64,000 nucleotides of DNA from Sphingomonas sp. (GTDB taxonomy: Bacteria > Pseudomonadota > Alphaproteobacteria > Sphingomonadales > Sphingomonadaceae), in the NCBI GenBank assembly GCA_017304655.1, contig JAFKLY010000006.1, positions 1-64,000 on the forward strand. Direction: 5' to 3'. The notes below the pieces were generated by a model. That model was not told the origin of the DNA, searched no databases, and worked only from the letters and a program-made list of their open reading frames with translations. Below are positions 18,801 to 25,915 of the stretch, piece by piece. Position numbers and translations under genes: made by a program. Numbering within the stretch: position 1 is the stretch's first letter; each line of letters opens with the position of its first letter.

Positions 18801-18890
18801 GCCGAGGCGCGGGACAAGGCCACGCGCCACTTCTTCAACCGTGCGCTTCGGCAGGTGCGTGACCCCGGCGGTGCTTCACCTCCGGCATAG
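15885..18890 (+). CDS. hsdR: Type I restriction endonuclease/translocase subunit
   Basis: A 1001-residue motor and nuclease subunit. The N-terminal nuclease region contains GRLDVALFLNGLPVATMEAK, giving the D...E-x-K core. The helicase part has Walker A HSAGSGKSNT, the DEAH-type box VIVDEAHSSQ, motif III FFAFTATP, and motif VI LSRLNRTRPGKDQ. The C-terminal helical domain (from about residue 830) binds the methylase complex. ATG 15885 is chosen because it overlaps the previous stop (ATGA); a longer frame to 15849 overlaps the nuclease gene without reason. It is the last gene of the defence operon. Confidence 0.95.
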   Translation: MSTAAHNAHKEQVVQDHLIARLVAGEGYELRDAKADYDRALAMDRALILRFVQNTQPDEWTKLEGHYTSAAEDTFFKQLEKSLKDRGLLDVLRQGIKIVPGIKFALCYFRPASGLEPKRVTEYEANILSVMKEVEYSERHGGRLDVALFLNGLPVATMEAKNLLTGSNFRHAEKQYRQDRSPAGEPLLTFKRGALVHFALDEDNVSMTTRLQNGRTRFLPFNRGRDGGAGNPDIEDEFRVAYLYNSGEWGAAIFSRAVLLDIIGRFIHLDTSGKSEALIFPRFQQLDAVRKLMAHAGQFGAGRNYLIQHSAGSGKSNTIGWLAHHAINLHDTDDKAVFNTAIIVTDRIVLDRQLQNTVSQFEQTQGVVRKIDGTSKQLKQAIAKGARIIVTTIQKFSTEHLKEISGQGDRTFAVIVDEAHSSQSGKSAQAMTDALTRAADSSDDIEDIIAAYQKARGPQANISFFAFTATPRNVTLERFGTKGADGLPHPFHLYSMRQAIEEGFILDVLQNYMTYKAYYELEKAIEDDPQLSGRRGQSRVARYANLHPTAIGQKVEIIVEHFRRHVAKMLDGQAKAMIVTGSRDHALRYFFGVRDYIKAQGYTDLRALVAFSGELNFDGQTYTEADLTGFAETELPGRFDGFKPDGTPYPEQYQILIVAEKYQTGFDQPKLCAMYVDRKLAGLQAVQTLSRLNRTRPGKDQTYILDFQNAIEDIQDAFRPYFEVTALEANSDPNLVYDLEGRLFKFAYLDKDEIERFAATYYQGALDGHDRARLEGLVRQAVARFEADDDEGRQEEFRQLLRSYMRFYSFIAQVMKLEDTSLEKLYSYGAWLARLLPNRQIPPEIEITDDMLRLQKFKVEQKEQGDASLAAGDTAALKAISEFGAKPYTEDEKKELSEIVKAFNERHGTQFTQADMIRFEQVNEEILGDDLADMLRNNPPDVVYAAFAQAFFQGAVRMFQRDNEMRNIVLTDAEARDKATRHFFNRALRQVRDPGGASPPA

Positions 18891-19132
18891 CAGGCTTACT
18901 GGTTACGATAGCTTCGTTCTCTCTGTCGGCAGCCGCGAACGTCATAGGCCTCATGCGTGGATTCACTGGCTTAGCCAGATCGGGCGTCAATCGCGGGCGC
19001 TTCCGCACTTCGTTTGTGCAGCTTCCCCTGTCGGGCGGTCTTTGACCGGCATGACCCCGCGACCTATTGGCCGCGCCTTGTTCTCCACATCGGCCGCAAC
19101 GGTTGCGGCTCAGAGCCAAAAGGAGAACCGAC
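18891..19132. other. GC-rich leader before the small 85-residue gene
   Basis: No gene is seen. A perfect stem GCCGCAAC/GTTGCGGC (19093-19109) sits about 10 nt before the ribosome site AAAAGGAGAA. The same layout of hairpin, AAAAGGAGAA and ATG occurs before ardA (20697-20745). Confidence 0.5.
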
Positions 19133-19390
19133 ATGACCACCGAAACCACCAACAGCCCCGCATTCATGCTCTACCGCGTGGACGGCAACGGCCCCGAAGC
19201 GCGCTGGACCAAGATCGGTGCAGCATGGCCGAACCGCGACGGCAAGGGCTTCAATATCCTCTGCGACGCCGTTCCCCTGCAAGGCCGCATCGTCATGCGG
19301 GAATACACGCCGAAACCCAAAGGCGACGCTACAACGGACGCCGCAGCGCCGAAGGCGCGGGCGACCGCCAAGAAGGCCGGTGGGCGCTAA
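19133..19390 (+). CDS. Small conserved-looking plasmid/element protein
   Basis: An 85-residue protein starting MTTETTNSPAFMLYRVDGNG. The core ARWTKIGAAWPNRDGKGFNI followed by PLQGRIVMRE resembles the short one-domain proteins (DUF736-like in style) common on alphaproteobacterial plasmids and integrative elements, whose function is unknown. The tail is rich in Ala and Lys. ATG 19133 is fixed by AAAAGGAGAA ending 5 nt upstream. It lies 3' of hsdR behind its own leader, so it is probably transcribed separately. Confidence 0.65.
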   Translation: MTTETTNSPAFMLYRVDGNGPEARWTKIGAAWPNRDGKGFNILCDAVPLQGRIVMREYTPKPKGDATTDAAAPKARATAKKAGGR

Positions 19391-19401
19391 CGCGCCCCCG
19401 G

Positions 19402-20409
19402 CTATCCGGCATCATCAACCGTTGTTTCCTCGACAGCATATTTTTTAAGCTGGCTCACGAGGTGGAATATGAAGTCCGCCATGATGATGGTGTTCAGGCT
19501 TGTTTGCTGCGTCTTGTAGCAAATGATGCCGTGCAGAGCGGCATGTCGGTTGGGAACGGGGTCGGCGCGATATTTATCACGCGCCGTTTCATCATCGCCA
19601 ACTTCGTCATACAGGTGCTCTTCCACCTTCCTGAACAATTGCCATGAATATTCGTATGCCGCCAGATCGCCGAGCGGCAATTCTCGCACCATTTCCCAGA
19701 CCTCTTTCAGCCGGGTGATCGGCAGGCGAGCTTGTTTGCCCTTCTTTGTGGGGACGGTAATCGTCCGCTGTCCGTCAAAGAAGGCGTCGCTGCATACCCG
19801 CTCTATCTCAGGAAATAGCAGGCGAGGTGCCACACGGAACAAGCCCTGCCGATGCGCCGACAGAGCTTCGCGCATGGTTTCTTTGGCTTCGTCGTCAAGG
19901 TCATAATCGGCCAATTGAGTGACGAATGCTTGCTCTACCGCAGCCCATTCCTGCGCATAGTATCCTGCGATCAAGTCAGCGATTTGATCGTCCTCCATAC
20001 CCTCGCTTTCGAGAAGGTCGAAAGGCGTCGTATGATGGGGCAGCCAGCCCGACTTTTCGACCATCGCAGCCTTGCGGCCTTCCTCGATCATCCAGTCAAA
20101 GGCGCTGAATATCCGCTTGAAATCTATTGCCTGCACTTGTTTGAAGACGCCGGACAGCGCGTTTCCAAGCGCGTTTTGCGTTTTGGTCCACTCCGCGATA
20201 CGTGCCGAAACGTCGGGAGCGATGAGCGGCTTTAGCTTAAACGGCTCCATGATACGTGCCCAGCGTTCGCTGTTTTCTCTCAGTGCCTTGGTCGCGCCGC
20301 CAAAGACGTCATCCCGAATAACCGGATTGAGCAGGCCAGCATTCTTCATGGCTTCCGATAGCTGCTTCAATCCATGATCTTTTGGGCGATTTCCGTCGTC
20401 ACTCACCAT
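19402..20409 (-). CDS. Putative HEPN-like protein, possible defence gene
   Basis: A 335-residue soluble protein. Near the C-terminus it has PVPNRHAALHG (R about residue 288, H about 293), an R-x4-H arrangement typical of HEPN ribonucleases, in the N-R-H-x3-H-G form shared by several uncharacterised families. It is followed by a helix TSLNTIIMADFIFHLVSQL, as in such domains. The first 250 residues are helical without a known signature. AGGAGA precedes ATG 20409. It is convergent with the 85-residue gene, and its 5' end faces the ardA leader. A defence or toxin role is inferred from motif and setting only. Confidence 0.55.
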   Translation of the reverse strand: MVSDDGNRPKDHGLKQLSEAMKNAGLLNPVIRDDVFGGATKALRENSERWARIMEPFKLKPLIAPDVSARIAEWTKTQNALGNALSGVFKQVQAIDFKRIFSAFDWMIEEGRKAAMVEKSGWLPHHTTPFDLLESEGMEDDQIADLIAGYYAQEWAAVEQAFVTQLADYDLDDEAKETMREALSAHRQGLFRVAPRLLFPEIERVCSDAFFDGQRTITVPTKKGKQARLPITRLKEVWEMVRELPLGDLAAYEYSWQLFRKVEEHLYDEVGDDETARDKYRADPVPNRHAALHGIICYKTQQTSLNTIIMADFIFHLVSQLKKYAVEETTVDDAG

Positions 20410-20742
20410 TTATTCTCCTGTGTTTGAATTATGCGAGATTGCCCGCCAGTGCGGAAGTAGTTTCGATGCAAAATTGACTTGGGCGCCCCCTTCGGGCCGG
20501 GCTTTATCGCTGGCGCGACGGAACCCGCGCTGCGGTTTCCGCCCATGCGGGTCACAATCCCTGACGCAAAAAGGCTAGGGCTCCGCCCCACGCGCGCTCC
20601 GAAGCGCCTTCCGCCCAGCTTCCTACGCTTCGCTCCGTGCAGCCGGTTCCCCGCGAAGCCGCTTCCCGCTTGCCCCCCGCTGTTCGCCACGAGGCAGGGT
20701 TTCAGAACGCGACCTGAAACCCAACCCAAAAGGAGAATAGAA
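20410..20742. other. Long GC-rich leader of ardA with a perfect hairpin
   Basis: No gene is seen between the HEPN-like gene and ardA. GGGTTTCAG-AACGCGAC-CTGAAACCC (20697-20722) is a perfect 9-bp stem just before AAAAGGAGAA. Further GC-rich repeats fill the upstream part. Such leaders before anti-restriction genes can act as single-strand promoters during transfer; that role is an inference. Confidence 0.5.
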
Positions 20743-21279
20743 ATGGGAGCAGCTATCACCACCAATACCGAGCAACCCCGCATTTATGTGGCCTGCCTTG
20801 CGGCCTACAATAACGGCTATCTGCATGGCGCATGGATTGACGCCGCGCAGGAGCCTTGGGCGATTTATGACGCCGTGCGCGTCATGCTGTCCGCATCCCC
20901 GATTGAGGGCGCGGAGGAGTGGGCTATCCACGATTACGAGGGCTTTGGCGGAGTCCGCATTGAGGAATACGCCAGCTTTGACCGCGTGAGCGAACTGGCA
21001 GCGTTTCTTGCCGAGCATGGCGGTATCGGCGCGGCATTGCTGGACTACTACAGCGGCGACTTGGCCGAGGCGCGCGAGGCGTTGGAAGATCGACACCTTG
21101 GCGAATACGCCAGCCTTGCCGACTACATGCAAGACACGACCGAGGAATCCACGGCCATTCCCAATTCCCTGCGTTACTATATCGACTGGCAGGCTATGGC
21201 GCGGGACGCCGAATTGAACGGCGACCTGTTCACCGTCAGCACCGCGTGGGACGTGGTGCATGTTTTCGCGGGGTGCTGA
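20743..21279 (+). CDS. ardA: ArdA anti-restriction protein
   Basis: A 178-residue acidic DNA mimic that binds and inhibits type I restriction enzymes when DNA enters a new host. The ArdA pattern is clear: RIYVACLAAYNNGYLHGAWI at the start, then EEWAIHDYEGFGG, and a C-terminal YYIDWQAMARDAELNGDLFT. Acidic residues are spread throughout, as needed for mimicry. The start ATG 20743 follows AAAAGGAGAATAG. The gene is followed 2 nt later by another small gene. It is notable that the same element encodes a type I system that ArdA might inhibit. Confidence 0.93.
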   Translation: MGAAITTNTEQPRIYVACLAAYNNGYLHGAWIDAAQEPWAIYDAVRVMLSASPIEGAEEWAIHDYEGFGGVRIEEYASFDRVSELAAFLAEHGGIGAALLDYYSGDLAEAREALEDRHLGEYASLADYMQDTTEESTAIPNSLRYYIDWQAMARDAELNGDLFTVSTAWDVVHVFAGC

Positions 21280-21281
21280 CA

Positions 21282-21581
21282 ATGGAGCAGCAGCCCCAAG
21301 TTCGCCGCTTCACATGGCAGGGTATCGAGATCGAGGCCACTTATCGCCCCTGCCTGTGGGGCGGCGTCATCGCCCATCTGGAAATCAACAGCATCCAGCC
21401 GCCGCGCGCACCGCTGCCGATCACCGAAACGGGCTACCGCTCGCATTTTCACCCATGCGGCACGGTCGAAGCCAACGGCGGCGATGTGGTGGCACAGGTC
21501 ATGGCGTGGCTGGACGAGGAGGCGACAAAGCCGGACTGGCAACGCTATGTCGAAAACAGCCGCCAAGGCGTGCTGTTTTAA
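21282..21581 (+). CDS. Hypothetical protein cotranscribed with ardA
   Basis: A 99-residue protein beginning MEQQPQVRRFTWQGIEIEAT, starting 2 nt after the ardA stop, so the two form an operon. It has an aromatic, strand-rich N-terminal half (YRPCLWGGVIAHLEINSI) and a C-terminal helix. Small proteins of this type are often found next to ardA on mobile elements, but their function is not known. The gene is followed by a strong hairpin terminator. Confidence 0.65.
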   Translation: MEQQPQVRRFTWQGIEIEATYRPCLWGGVIAHLEINSIQPPRAPLPITETGYRSHFHPCGTVEANGGDVVAQVMAWLDEEATKPDWQRYVENSRQGVLF

Positions 21582-21591
21582 GCCGGTGAGG

Positions 21592-21621
21592 GAAGGCCAC
21601 GCGCGTTGCCGCGCGGCCTTC
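21592..21621 (+). terminator. Terminator of the ardA operon
   Basis: GAAGGCC (21592-21598) pairs with GGCCTTC (21615-21621), with a CGCGCG-rich inner part around TTGC. It lies 10 nt after the stop. The U-tract is weak (CTATACG), so the call rests on stem strength and position. Confidence 0.65.
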
Positions 21622-21747
21622 TATACGCCCCAAGCCCCGTAACCCCCGCCCTAGTAGGTGGAACGCCCAGCCTTCATGGAGCAGAGAGGTCCGTGGCCTT
21701 TTGAACTCCCTAACGAAAGCAGCCATGCCGCTTTCTTTGTTTTCCGA

Positions 21748-22539
21748 TTATTCTCTCAATGAAGCGTTCAAGAAGTCAGCGATCAGTTTCAGCACTTCCG
21801 CTTCCGCTTCACGGTGCGGAACATGGCCAATTTTCGGCAGGATCACCGCCCGACCTTTGGCACCTGCGATGAGCTTGGGATGCTCGGCTGAGCCATATTC
21901 ATCGCTCTCGCCGTGTATGGCGAGCACAGGACATTCCACGCCATCCAACGCCCGATCGAGCGACCAGTCAGCGAAGGCGGGATCGAGCCAGGTATCAATC
22001 CATGCATCGACCACCCAACGGGTTTTATCGCCATGGAATCTGGCTAGCCGTCCCAAGGCATCGGTATCACGAAATTTATCACGCGCCTTCAAAATGCCCG
22101 CGATGGTGCAATCCTCGACATAGGCTTGGGCACCCATCGTGATGGCCGCCTTGCATTGTTTGGGATAGATAGAGGCTGCGCCTACGGCCATACCGCCGCC
22201 GACACTATGGCCGCAGGCGATGAAGTGCGAGAAGCTCAAGACGCGCTGCATTGTGGGAATCACCGAAGCCGCTTCATCGGTAACAAAGCTGACTGGCAGC
22301 TTGTCAATGCGCGCGTCCGACTGTCCGAAGCCTAAACGATCATAGGCAATTACAGGCCGCCCAGTTACTTCGGCGAGCTTCTTGGGAAAATTCCGCCAAC
22401 TGGCGACACTACCAAGCGACTCATGGAAAAGAATGATCGGCGTGGAGCCAGCGGTCAGCGCGTCACGATTCCATATCGCGGCAGATAGCCTGCCGTCGGG
22501 CGTTTCGAGATCGAGACTTTGCTTTTCAAATTCTGTCAT
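21748..22539 (-). CDS. Alpha/beta hydrolase
   Basis: A 263-residue cytoplasmic hydrolase of the alpha/beta fold. The nucleophile serine lies in ACGHSVGGG, the oxyanion HxSLG region is LFHESLGSVASW, the acid is probably in HGESDEYG and the histidine in KIGHVPHRE. No signal peptide is seen (MTEFEKQSLDLETPDGR). The substrate cannot be told; the fold is used by esterases, dehalogenases and C-C hydrolases. It is the last gene before the right end of the element and is cargo rather than a mobility gene. Confidence 0.8.
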   Translation of the reverse strand: MTEFEKQSLDLETPDGRLSAAIWNRDALTAGSTPIILFHESLGSVASWRNFPKKLAEVTGRPVIAYDRLGFGQSDARIDKLPVSFVTDEAASVIPTMQRVLSFSHFIACGHSVGGGMAVGAASIYPKQCKAAITMGAQAYVEDCTIAGILKARDKFRDTDALGRLARFHGDKTRWVVDAWIDTWLDPAFADWSLDRALDGVECPVLAIHGESDEYGSAEHPKLIAGAKGRAVILPKIGHVPHREAEAEVLKLIADFLNASLRE

Positions 22540-22664
22540 GAAGTCTCCATAAGGAACACTGACACGGGCGCGCGCAATCGCGCAGCCTCTCGGGTTAAAG
22601 GCGAAGGTCAGCGATGCAGTGCGGGCCTGTGCCCATACGTAATGATATCGGAATACGGTGCATT

Positions 22665-22695
22665 TAGCACAAATATTAGCACACTAGCGCAAAAT
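22665..22695. promoter_or_regulatory. Candidate integrase arm-binding sites, right end
   Basis: TAGCACAAAT (22665-22674), TAGCACACT (22677-22685) and TAGCGCAAAAT (22685-22695) follow one another just inside attR. They match the three words at the left end (399-465) in the core TAGC(A/G)CA. The tandem layout fits arm-type recognition by the integrase. Confidence 0.45.
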
Positions 22696-22742
22696 CTCTT
22701 GAAAACTCTATAAAATCCAGTATCTTGGAGTAGTCACTACCT

Positions 22743-22751
22743 GACTCAAAA
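22743..22751. other. attR core of the integrative element
   Basis: Second copy of GACTCAAAA, joined directly to the 3' half of the host tRNA-Leu. The sequence before it (CTACCT) does not pair with the 5' tRNA arm, so the tRNA is not rebuilt at this end. Confidence 0.8.
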
Positions 22752-22797
22752 TCCGCCGGAGCAATCCATGTCGGTTCGAGTCCGACCGCCCGCACCA
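22745..22797 (+). pseudogene. 3' half of host tRNA-Leu(CAA)
   Basis: The segment continues the loop CTCAAAA into stem TCCGC, the variable arm, T-arm TCGG-TTCGAGT-CCGA, acceptor CGCCCGC and an encoded ACCA. It pairs exactly with the arms of the 5' half at 328-365. Without that half it is not a functional tRNA. Confidence 0.9.
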
Positions 22798-23433
22798 ACA
22801 TCCATAATCTACCACTGATATAGCTTTGAATTTCCCCGTCCCGGCGCAACTATGCGCCTTATACGATTTGTTGTGGTGGTGGACGAGCAGATGGATCGGT
22901 TTCAAGCGTCTGCTGGCTAAACATAACCACGTAAACCGCAGCCTTGTCGATAGCGGCGAACATGGCACACCGAGGCGCGAAAAGGGCTGCAATAGATTCA
23001 CCCGTGCGAAGGCTTGCTTCCCTCTCTGCAACATTCTTTTCCATCGTTTCGCGGATACGCCTTACGCTGAGCCCTGACAGATAAAATCGGGGCGGACGCA
23101 ATCTACCTGGCGGTCTGACCGTTTGCTCAGTTTTGAGCTGTCGATGGCCTGTCCTGAAGTTTGAAGCCCTTCAGGGCGTTGGTCGGACCAGTCGTTTCAG
23201 TAGCCATCTCCATTAAACTGCATATTAGCAATCGATTGCATATTTTTATGGATTTATGCGACTTCCGGGAGCAGAGGACTGATCGGCTGGTGCGACTTTT
23301 GGCGGTATTTCTATGCCAATTGCATGCGCGACGGGGCAATTTCTGCGATCGGAAACACAACCGATTGCGCAACGCAGCCGAACCCGTCACACAAGGCCAT
23401 AGAAAATACGGAAGTGTCCGTTAGCGGGAGAGA
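22798..23433. other. Gap between the element and the sugar cluster, no supported gene
   Basis: Open frames here are short and unconvincing, including an 80-codon minus-strand frame at 22859-23101 with no recognisable family. A 7-bp hairpin CCTGAAG/CTTCAGG lies at 23153-23175. The AT-rich part from 23217 contains the LacI-type operator and probably the MFS promoter. Confidence 0.5.
23227..23240. promoter_or_regulatory. Putative LacI-family operator before the MFS gene
   Basis: AGCAATCGATTGCA, centred on the palindrome AATCGATT and symmetric over 12 bases. It lies 193 nt upstream of the MFS transporter start. It is the most symmetric of six related sites across 23-37 kb. Confidence 0.7.
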
Positions 23434-24705
23434 ATGATGACCCAGCCAGTCGGGCATATCGGGAGCGGAGCGTCAATGCTCTTGAAGGCCCTGATATTTC
23501 TCATGTTCGCCATGTTCGCGATGACGACGGACTCGGTCGGCACGGTGATTCCCGAGATCATTCGGGAGTTTGGCCTAGGCCTGACAGCTGCAGGGTCGTT
23601 CCAATATGCAACCATGGCCGGCATTGGTATCTCGGCCATCGCGCTGGGCTTTCTTGCTGACACGATCGGTCGAAAACGGTCAATCCTGTTCGGTCTCGTA
23701 TTGTTCGGTGCGAGTTCCGCCCTGTTCGCGGCGGGGCATGAATTCCTTCTCTTTGTCTCCCTTCTTTTCCTCTCGGGATTGGGAATCGGCATTTTTAAGG
23801 CCGGTGCGCTGGCCTTGATCGGGGATATTTCACGGTCAACGCGCGAGCACGCTACGACGATGAACCTCGTTGAGGGGTTTTTCGGCGTTGGCGCGATCAT
23901 CGGGCCGGCAATCGTCGCATCCTTCTTGCAGATGGGTTTGAGCTGGAAATGGGTTTACCTCATCGCGGCCGGGCTCTGTCTGTTCCTGGTGGTCGCCAGT
24001 TTGATGACAAAGTTTCCCGCCCCCGCGCGGCGAGAGGTTCAGAGTGTCAACGCGCGCGAGACAATCCGCATGATGGGAGATCCAACCGCCATGTTCTTCG
24101 CGGCCGCACTGATGCTATATGTCGGCGCTGAGGCCGCGATCTATGTCTGGGCGCCGACTTATCTTGGTAGCTACACGGGCGAAAATGCCTGGCTCGCTCT
24201 TTATGCTGTGTCCGTGTTCTTTGTTTTGCGGGCGGCAGGCCGCTTCCTTGGTGTATGGTTGCTCTCTCGCTTTGACTGGACCTTCGTCCTGCTCTGCTGC
24301 ACACTTGCCGTCGCGCTCCTCTTCTGGATTGCGGTCGTGGGAGGACGAGAGCTGGCAATTTATGCCTTGCCGGTGACCGGTCTGTTTATGTCCGTTCAAT
24401 ATCCGACGATCAATTCGACAGGCATCAGCAGCTTCGAGCGAGGGCGGCACGGTTCGATCGCCGGCTTGCTCCTCTTTTTCACCTGCTTGAGCGCTGTCCT
24501 GGCGCCGTTTGCCATGGCGATCATCGGCGATCGCCTTGGCGACAGCCGTTACAGCATGGCCTTGGGCGCGGTTTTCGCGACCGCTCTTCTGATTCTCAGC
24601 CTGTGGAATTGGAGCCGGCAACCCTTCGCAGCCAGGCTAAAGGAGCGCAATCGTGACGACTATGGCGCGCGAGAGGACGCCGAGTCTGCTTTCGCCGAAG
24701 TTTGA
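23434..24705 (+). CDS. Major facilitator superfamily sugar transporter
   Basis: A 423-residue inner-membrane protein with about twelve hydrophobic segments. The conserved loop between helices 2 and 3 is GFLADTIGRKRS, the G-x3-D-x2-G-R-[KR] signature. The protein should import a sugar or small carbohydrate from the periplasm by proton symport. Two ATGs (23434 and 23437) follow GGGAG; either may be used. The gene is preceded by a LacI-type operator and followed by the LacI regulator on the same strand, as in sucrose-type loci with TonB receptors. The C-terminal tail of about 25 residues is hydrophilic. Confidence 0.87.
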   Translation: MMTQPVGHIGSGASMLLKALIFLMFAMFAMTTDSVGTVIPEIIREFGLGLTAAGSFQYATMAGIGISAIALGFLADTIGRKRSILFGLVLFGASSALFAAGHEFLLFVSLLFLSGLGIGIFKAGALALIGDISRSTREHATTMNLVEGFFGVGAIIGPAIVASFLQMGLSWKWVYLIAAGLCLFLVVASLMTKFPAPARREVQSVNARETIRMMGDPTAMFFAAALMLYVGAEAAIYVWAPTYLGSYTGENAWLALYAVSVFFVLRAAGRFLGVWLLSRFDWTFVLLCCTLAVALLFWIAVVGGRELAIYALPVTGLFMSVQYPTINSTGISSFERGRHGSIAGLLLFFTCLSAVLAPFAMAIIGDRLGDSRYSMALGAVFATALLILSLWNWSRQPFAARLKERNRDDYGAREDAESAFAEV

Positions 24706-24828
24706 GGCAGCAAAGCCGAGAATGGTTCTCGCAAGTATCCGCCCCAGAATCGCTTTGGCAAAGCGGTAGGATACCCATAGTAAGGCGCTGATGTTCCGGC
24801 TGACACCGGAAGAGGGGAAGCTCGACTT

Positions 24829-25839
24829 TTGAAACGCAAGCCGATCAAGACAATCTACGATCTGGCAGAGCTTGCCGGGGTTTCAGCGGCCACCGTTTCG
24901 CGGGCCTTGGCTGGCAAAAGTATCGTTAGCTCGAGCACTGCGGAGAAGATCAAAAAGCTCGCACAGCAACATGGTTTCCAGCCCAGTGCTCTGGCGAGGA
25001 ACCTGCGTACGCGTAAAGCTGGTGCCATTGGCGTCGTCATTCCGCTTGGACATGAGCGGGCGCAGCATATTTCCGATCCTTTCTTCATGACCATGATTGG
25101 CTGCCTGGCCGACGAACTCACCGAGCGGGGCTTTGATCTCGTTCTTTCCCGCGTCATTCCGGATCGCGCCGACTGGCTCGAGACGATCATCAAAAATGCC
25201 AGGGTCGACGGGCTTATCATCATTGGTCAGTCGGACCAGTCGGCCGCGCTGGACGCAGCGGCAGGCCATTATCTTCCCATGGTCGCCTGGGGAGCTTTCA
25301 CTCAAGGACAGATCCATTGTTCCGTAGGCACCGACAATTTCCTCGGCGGGCGCCTGGCGATGCGCCACCTTGTTGATCGGGGCTGCAAGACGGTCGCCTT
25401 CCTCGGCAACACTAGAGCGATCGAAATTGCGCAACGCTGCGAAGGCGCACGCGCCGCGCTTGCTGATGGCCAGCGCGACGTGACGCTCACCGAAGTAGAG
25501 ACGCACCTGACACCTGAATTGAGCGGTGACGACATCGGAGCTTTTCTCGACAGCGTCGACAAAATGCCGGACGGGATTTTTGCGGCATCGGACATGATCG
25601 CGCTGAACACCATCCAGGCATTGGTCAGCCGAGGCTTGTCTGTTCCGGATCAGGTTCGCGTCGTGGGTTTCGACGATCTGCCGATCGCAAGGAGCACGGT
25701 GCCGCCGCTCACGACGATCCGGCAGGATGTGGCGAGTGGCGCCAGCCAGATGGTCGACTGCCTGCTCAAGCGGATCGACGGCAAGCAAACCGGATCGATC
25801 GTGCTCAATCCTGAGCTCGTTATGCGCGGCTCGACCTGA
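24829..25839 (+). CDS. LacI-family transcriptional regulator of the sugar cluster
   Basis: A 336-residue repressor. The N-terminal helix-turn-helix reads IYDLAELAGVSAATVSRAL, a textbook LacI head, followed by a hinge and a periplasmic-binding-like sugar domain (IGVVIPL, DGLIIIG, DGIFAASDMIALNTIQAL, VVGFDDLPIA). The start is TTG 24829 with AGAGGGGAAG 8 nt upstream. It lies 123 nt downstream of the MFS gene. I infer that it binds the AATCGATT-core sites at 23227, 28127, 28469, 30716, 36907 and perhaps 36997. No such site lies just before its own gene. The inducer is probably a fructose-containing sugar or its product. Confidence 0.92.
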   Translation: MKRKPIKTIYDLAELAGVSAATVSRALAGKSIVSSSTAEKIKKLAQQHGFQPSALARNLRTRKAGAIGVVIPLGHERAQHISDPFFMTMIGCLADELTERGFDLVLSRVIPDRADWLETIIKNARVDGLIIIGQSDQSAALDAAAGHYLPMVAWGAFTQGQIHCSVGTDNFLGGRLAMRHLVDRGCKTVAFLGNTRAIEIAQRCEGARAALADGQRDVTLTEVETHLTPELSGDDIGAFLDSVDKMPDGIFAASDMIALNTIQALVSRGLSVPDQVRVVGFDDLPIARSTVPPLTTIRQDVASGASQMVDCLLKRIDGKQTGSIVLNPELVMRGST

Positions 25840-25915
25840 TCTTCCCTCGGTTGCGTATCACTGCAGATGAAGCAGAACGACAAGATGTAGCTTCTTGCGA
25901 TCCAATGGGACGGAG

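Larger units (their letters stand above)
357..22751. mobile_element. Integrative mobilizable element in tRNA-Leu(CAA), about 22.4 kb
   Basis: The element is bounded by a 9-bp direct repeat inside a split tRNA-Leu. It carries a tyrosine recombinase next to the left end, a coupling protein, MobC and a relaxase, but no VirB-type mating-pair genes, so it should move only with help from another conjugative system. Cargo comprises a complete tRNA-Leu(CAA), a MntA/HepT pair, a composite type I restriction operon, a HEPN-like gene, ArdA and a hydrolase. No excisionase gene was recognised. The limits come from the tRNA halves, so they are precise to a few bases. Confidence 0.88.

Noticed and set aside
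357..22751. A self-transmissible ICE
   Set aside because: Only a coupling protein, MobC and a relaxase are present; no VirB4, pilin or other mating-pair genes were seen, so mobilizable is the safer description.
22708..23034. A 108-codon minus-strand ORF ending near attR
   Set aside because: It runs through the 3' half of the tRNA; the GRSDSNRHG-like text is the usual false translation of a tRNA.
22859..23101. An 80-codon minus-strand ORF
   Set aside because: No ribosome site, no recognisable family and a poor codon pattern; listed only as part of an empty gap.
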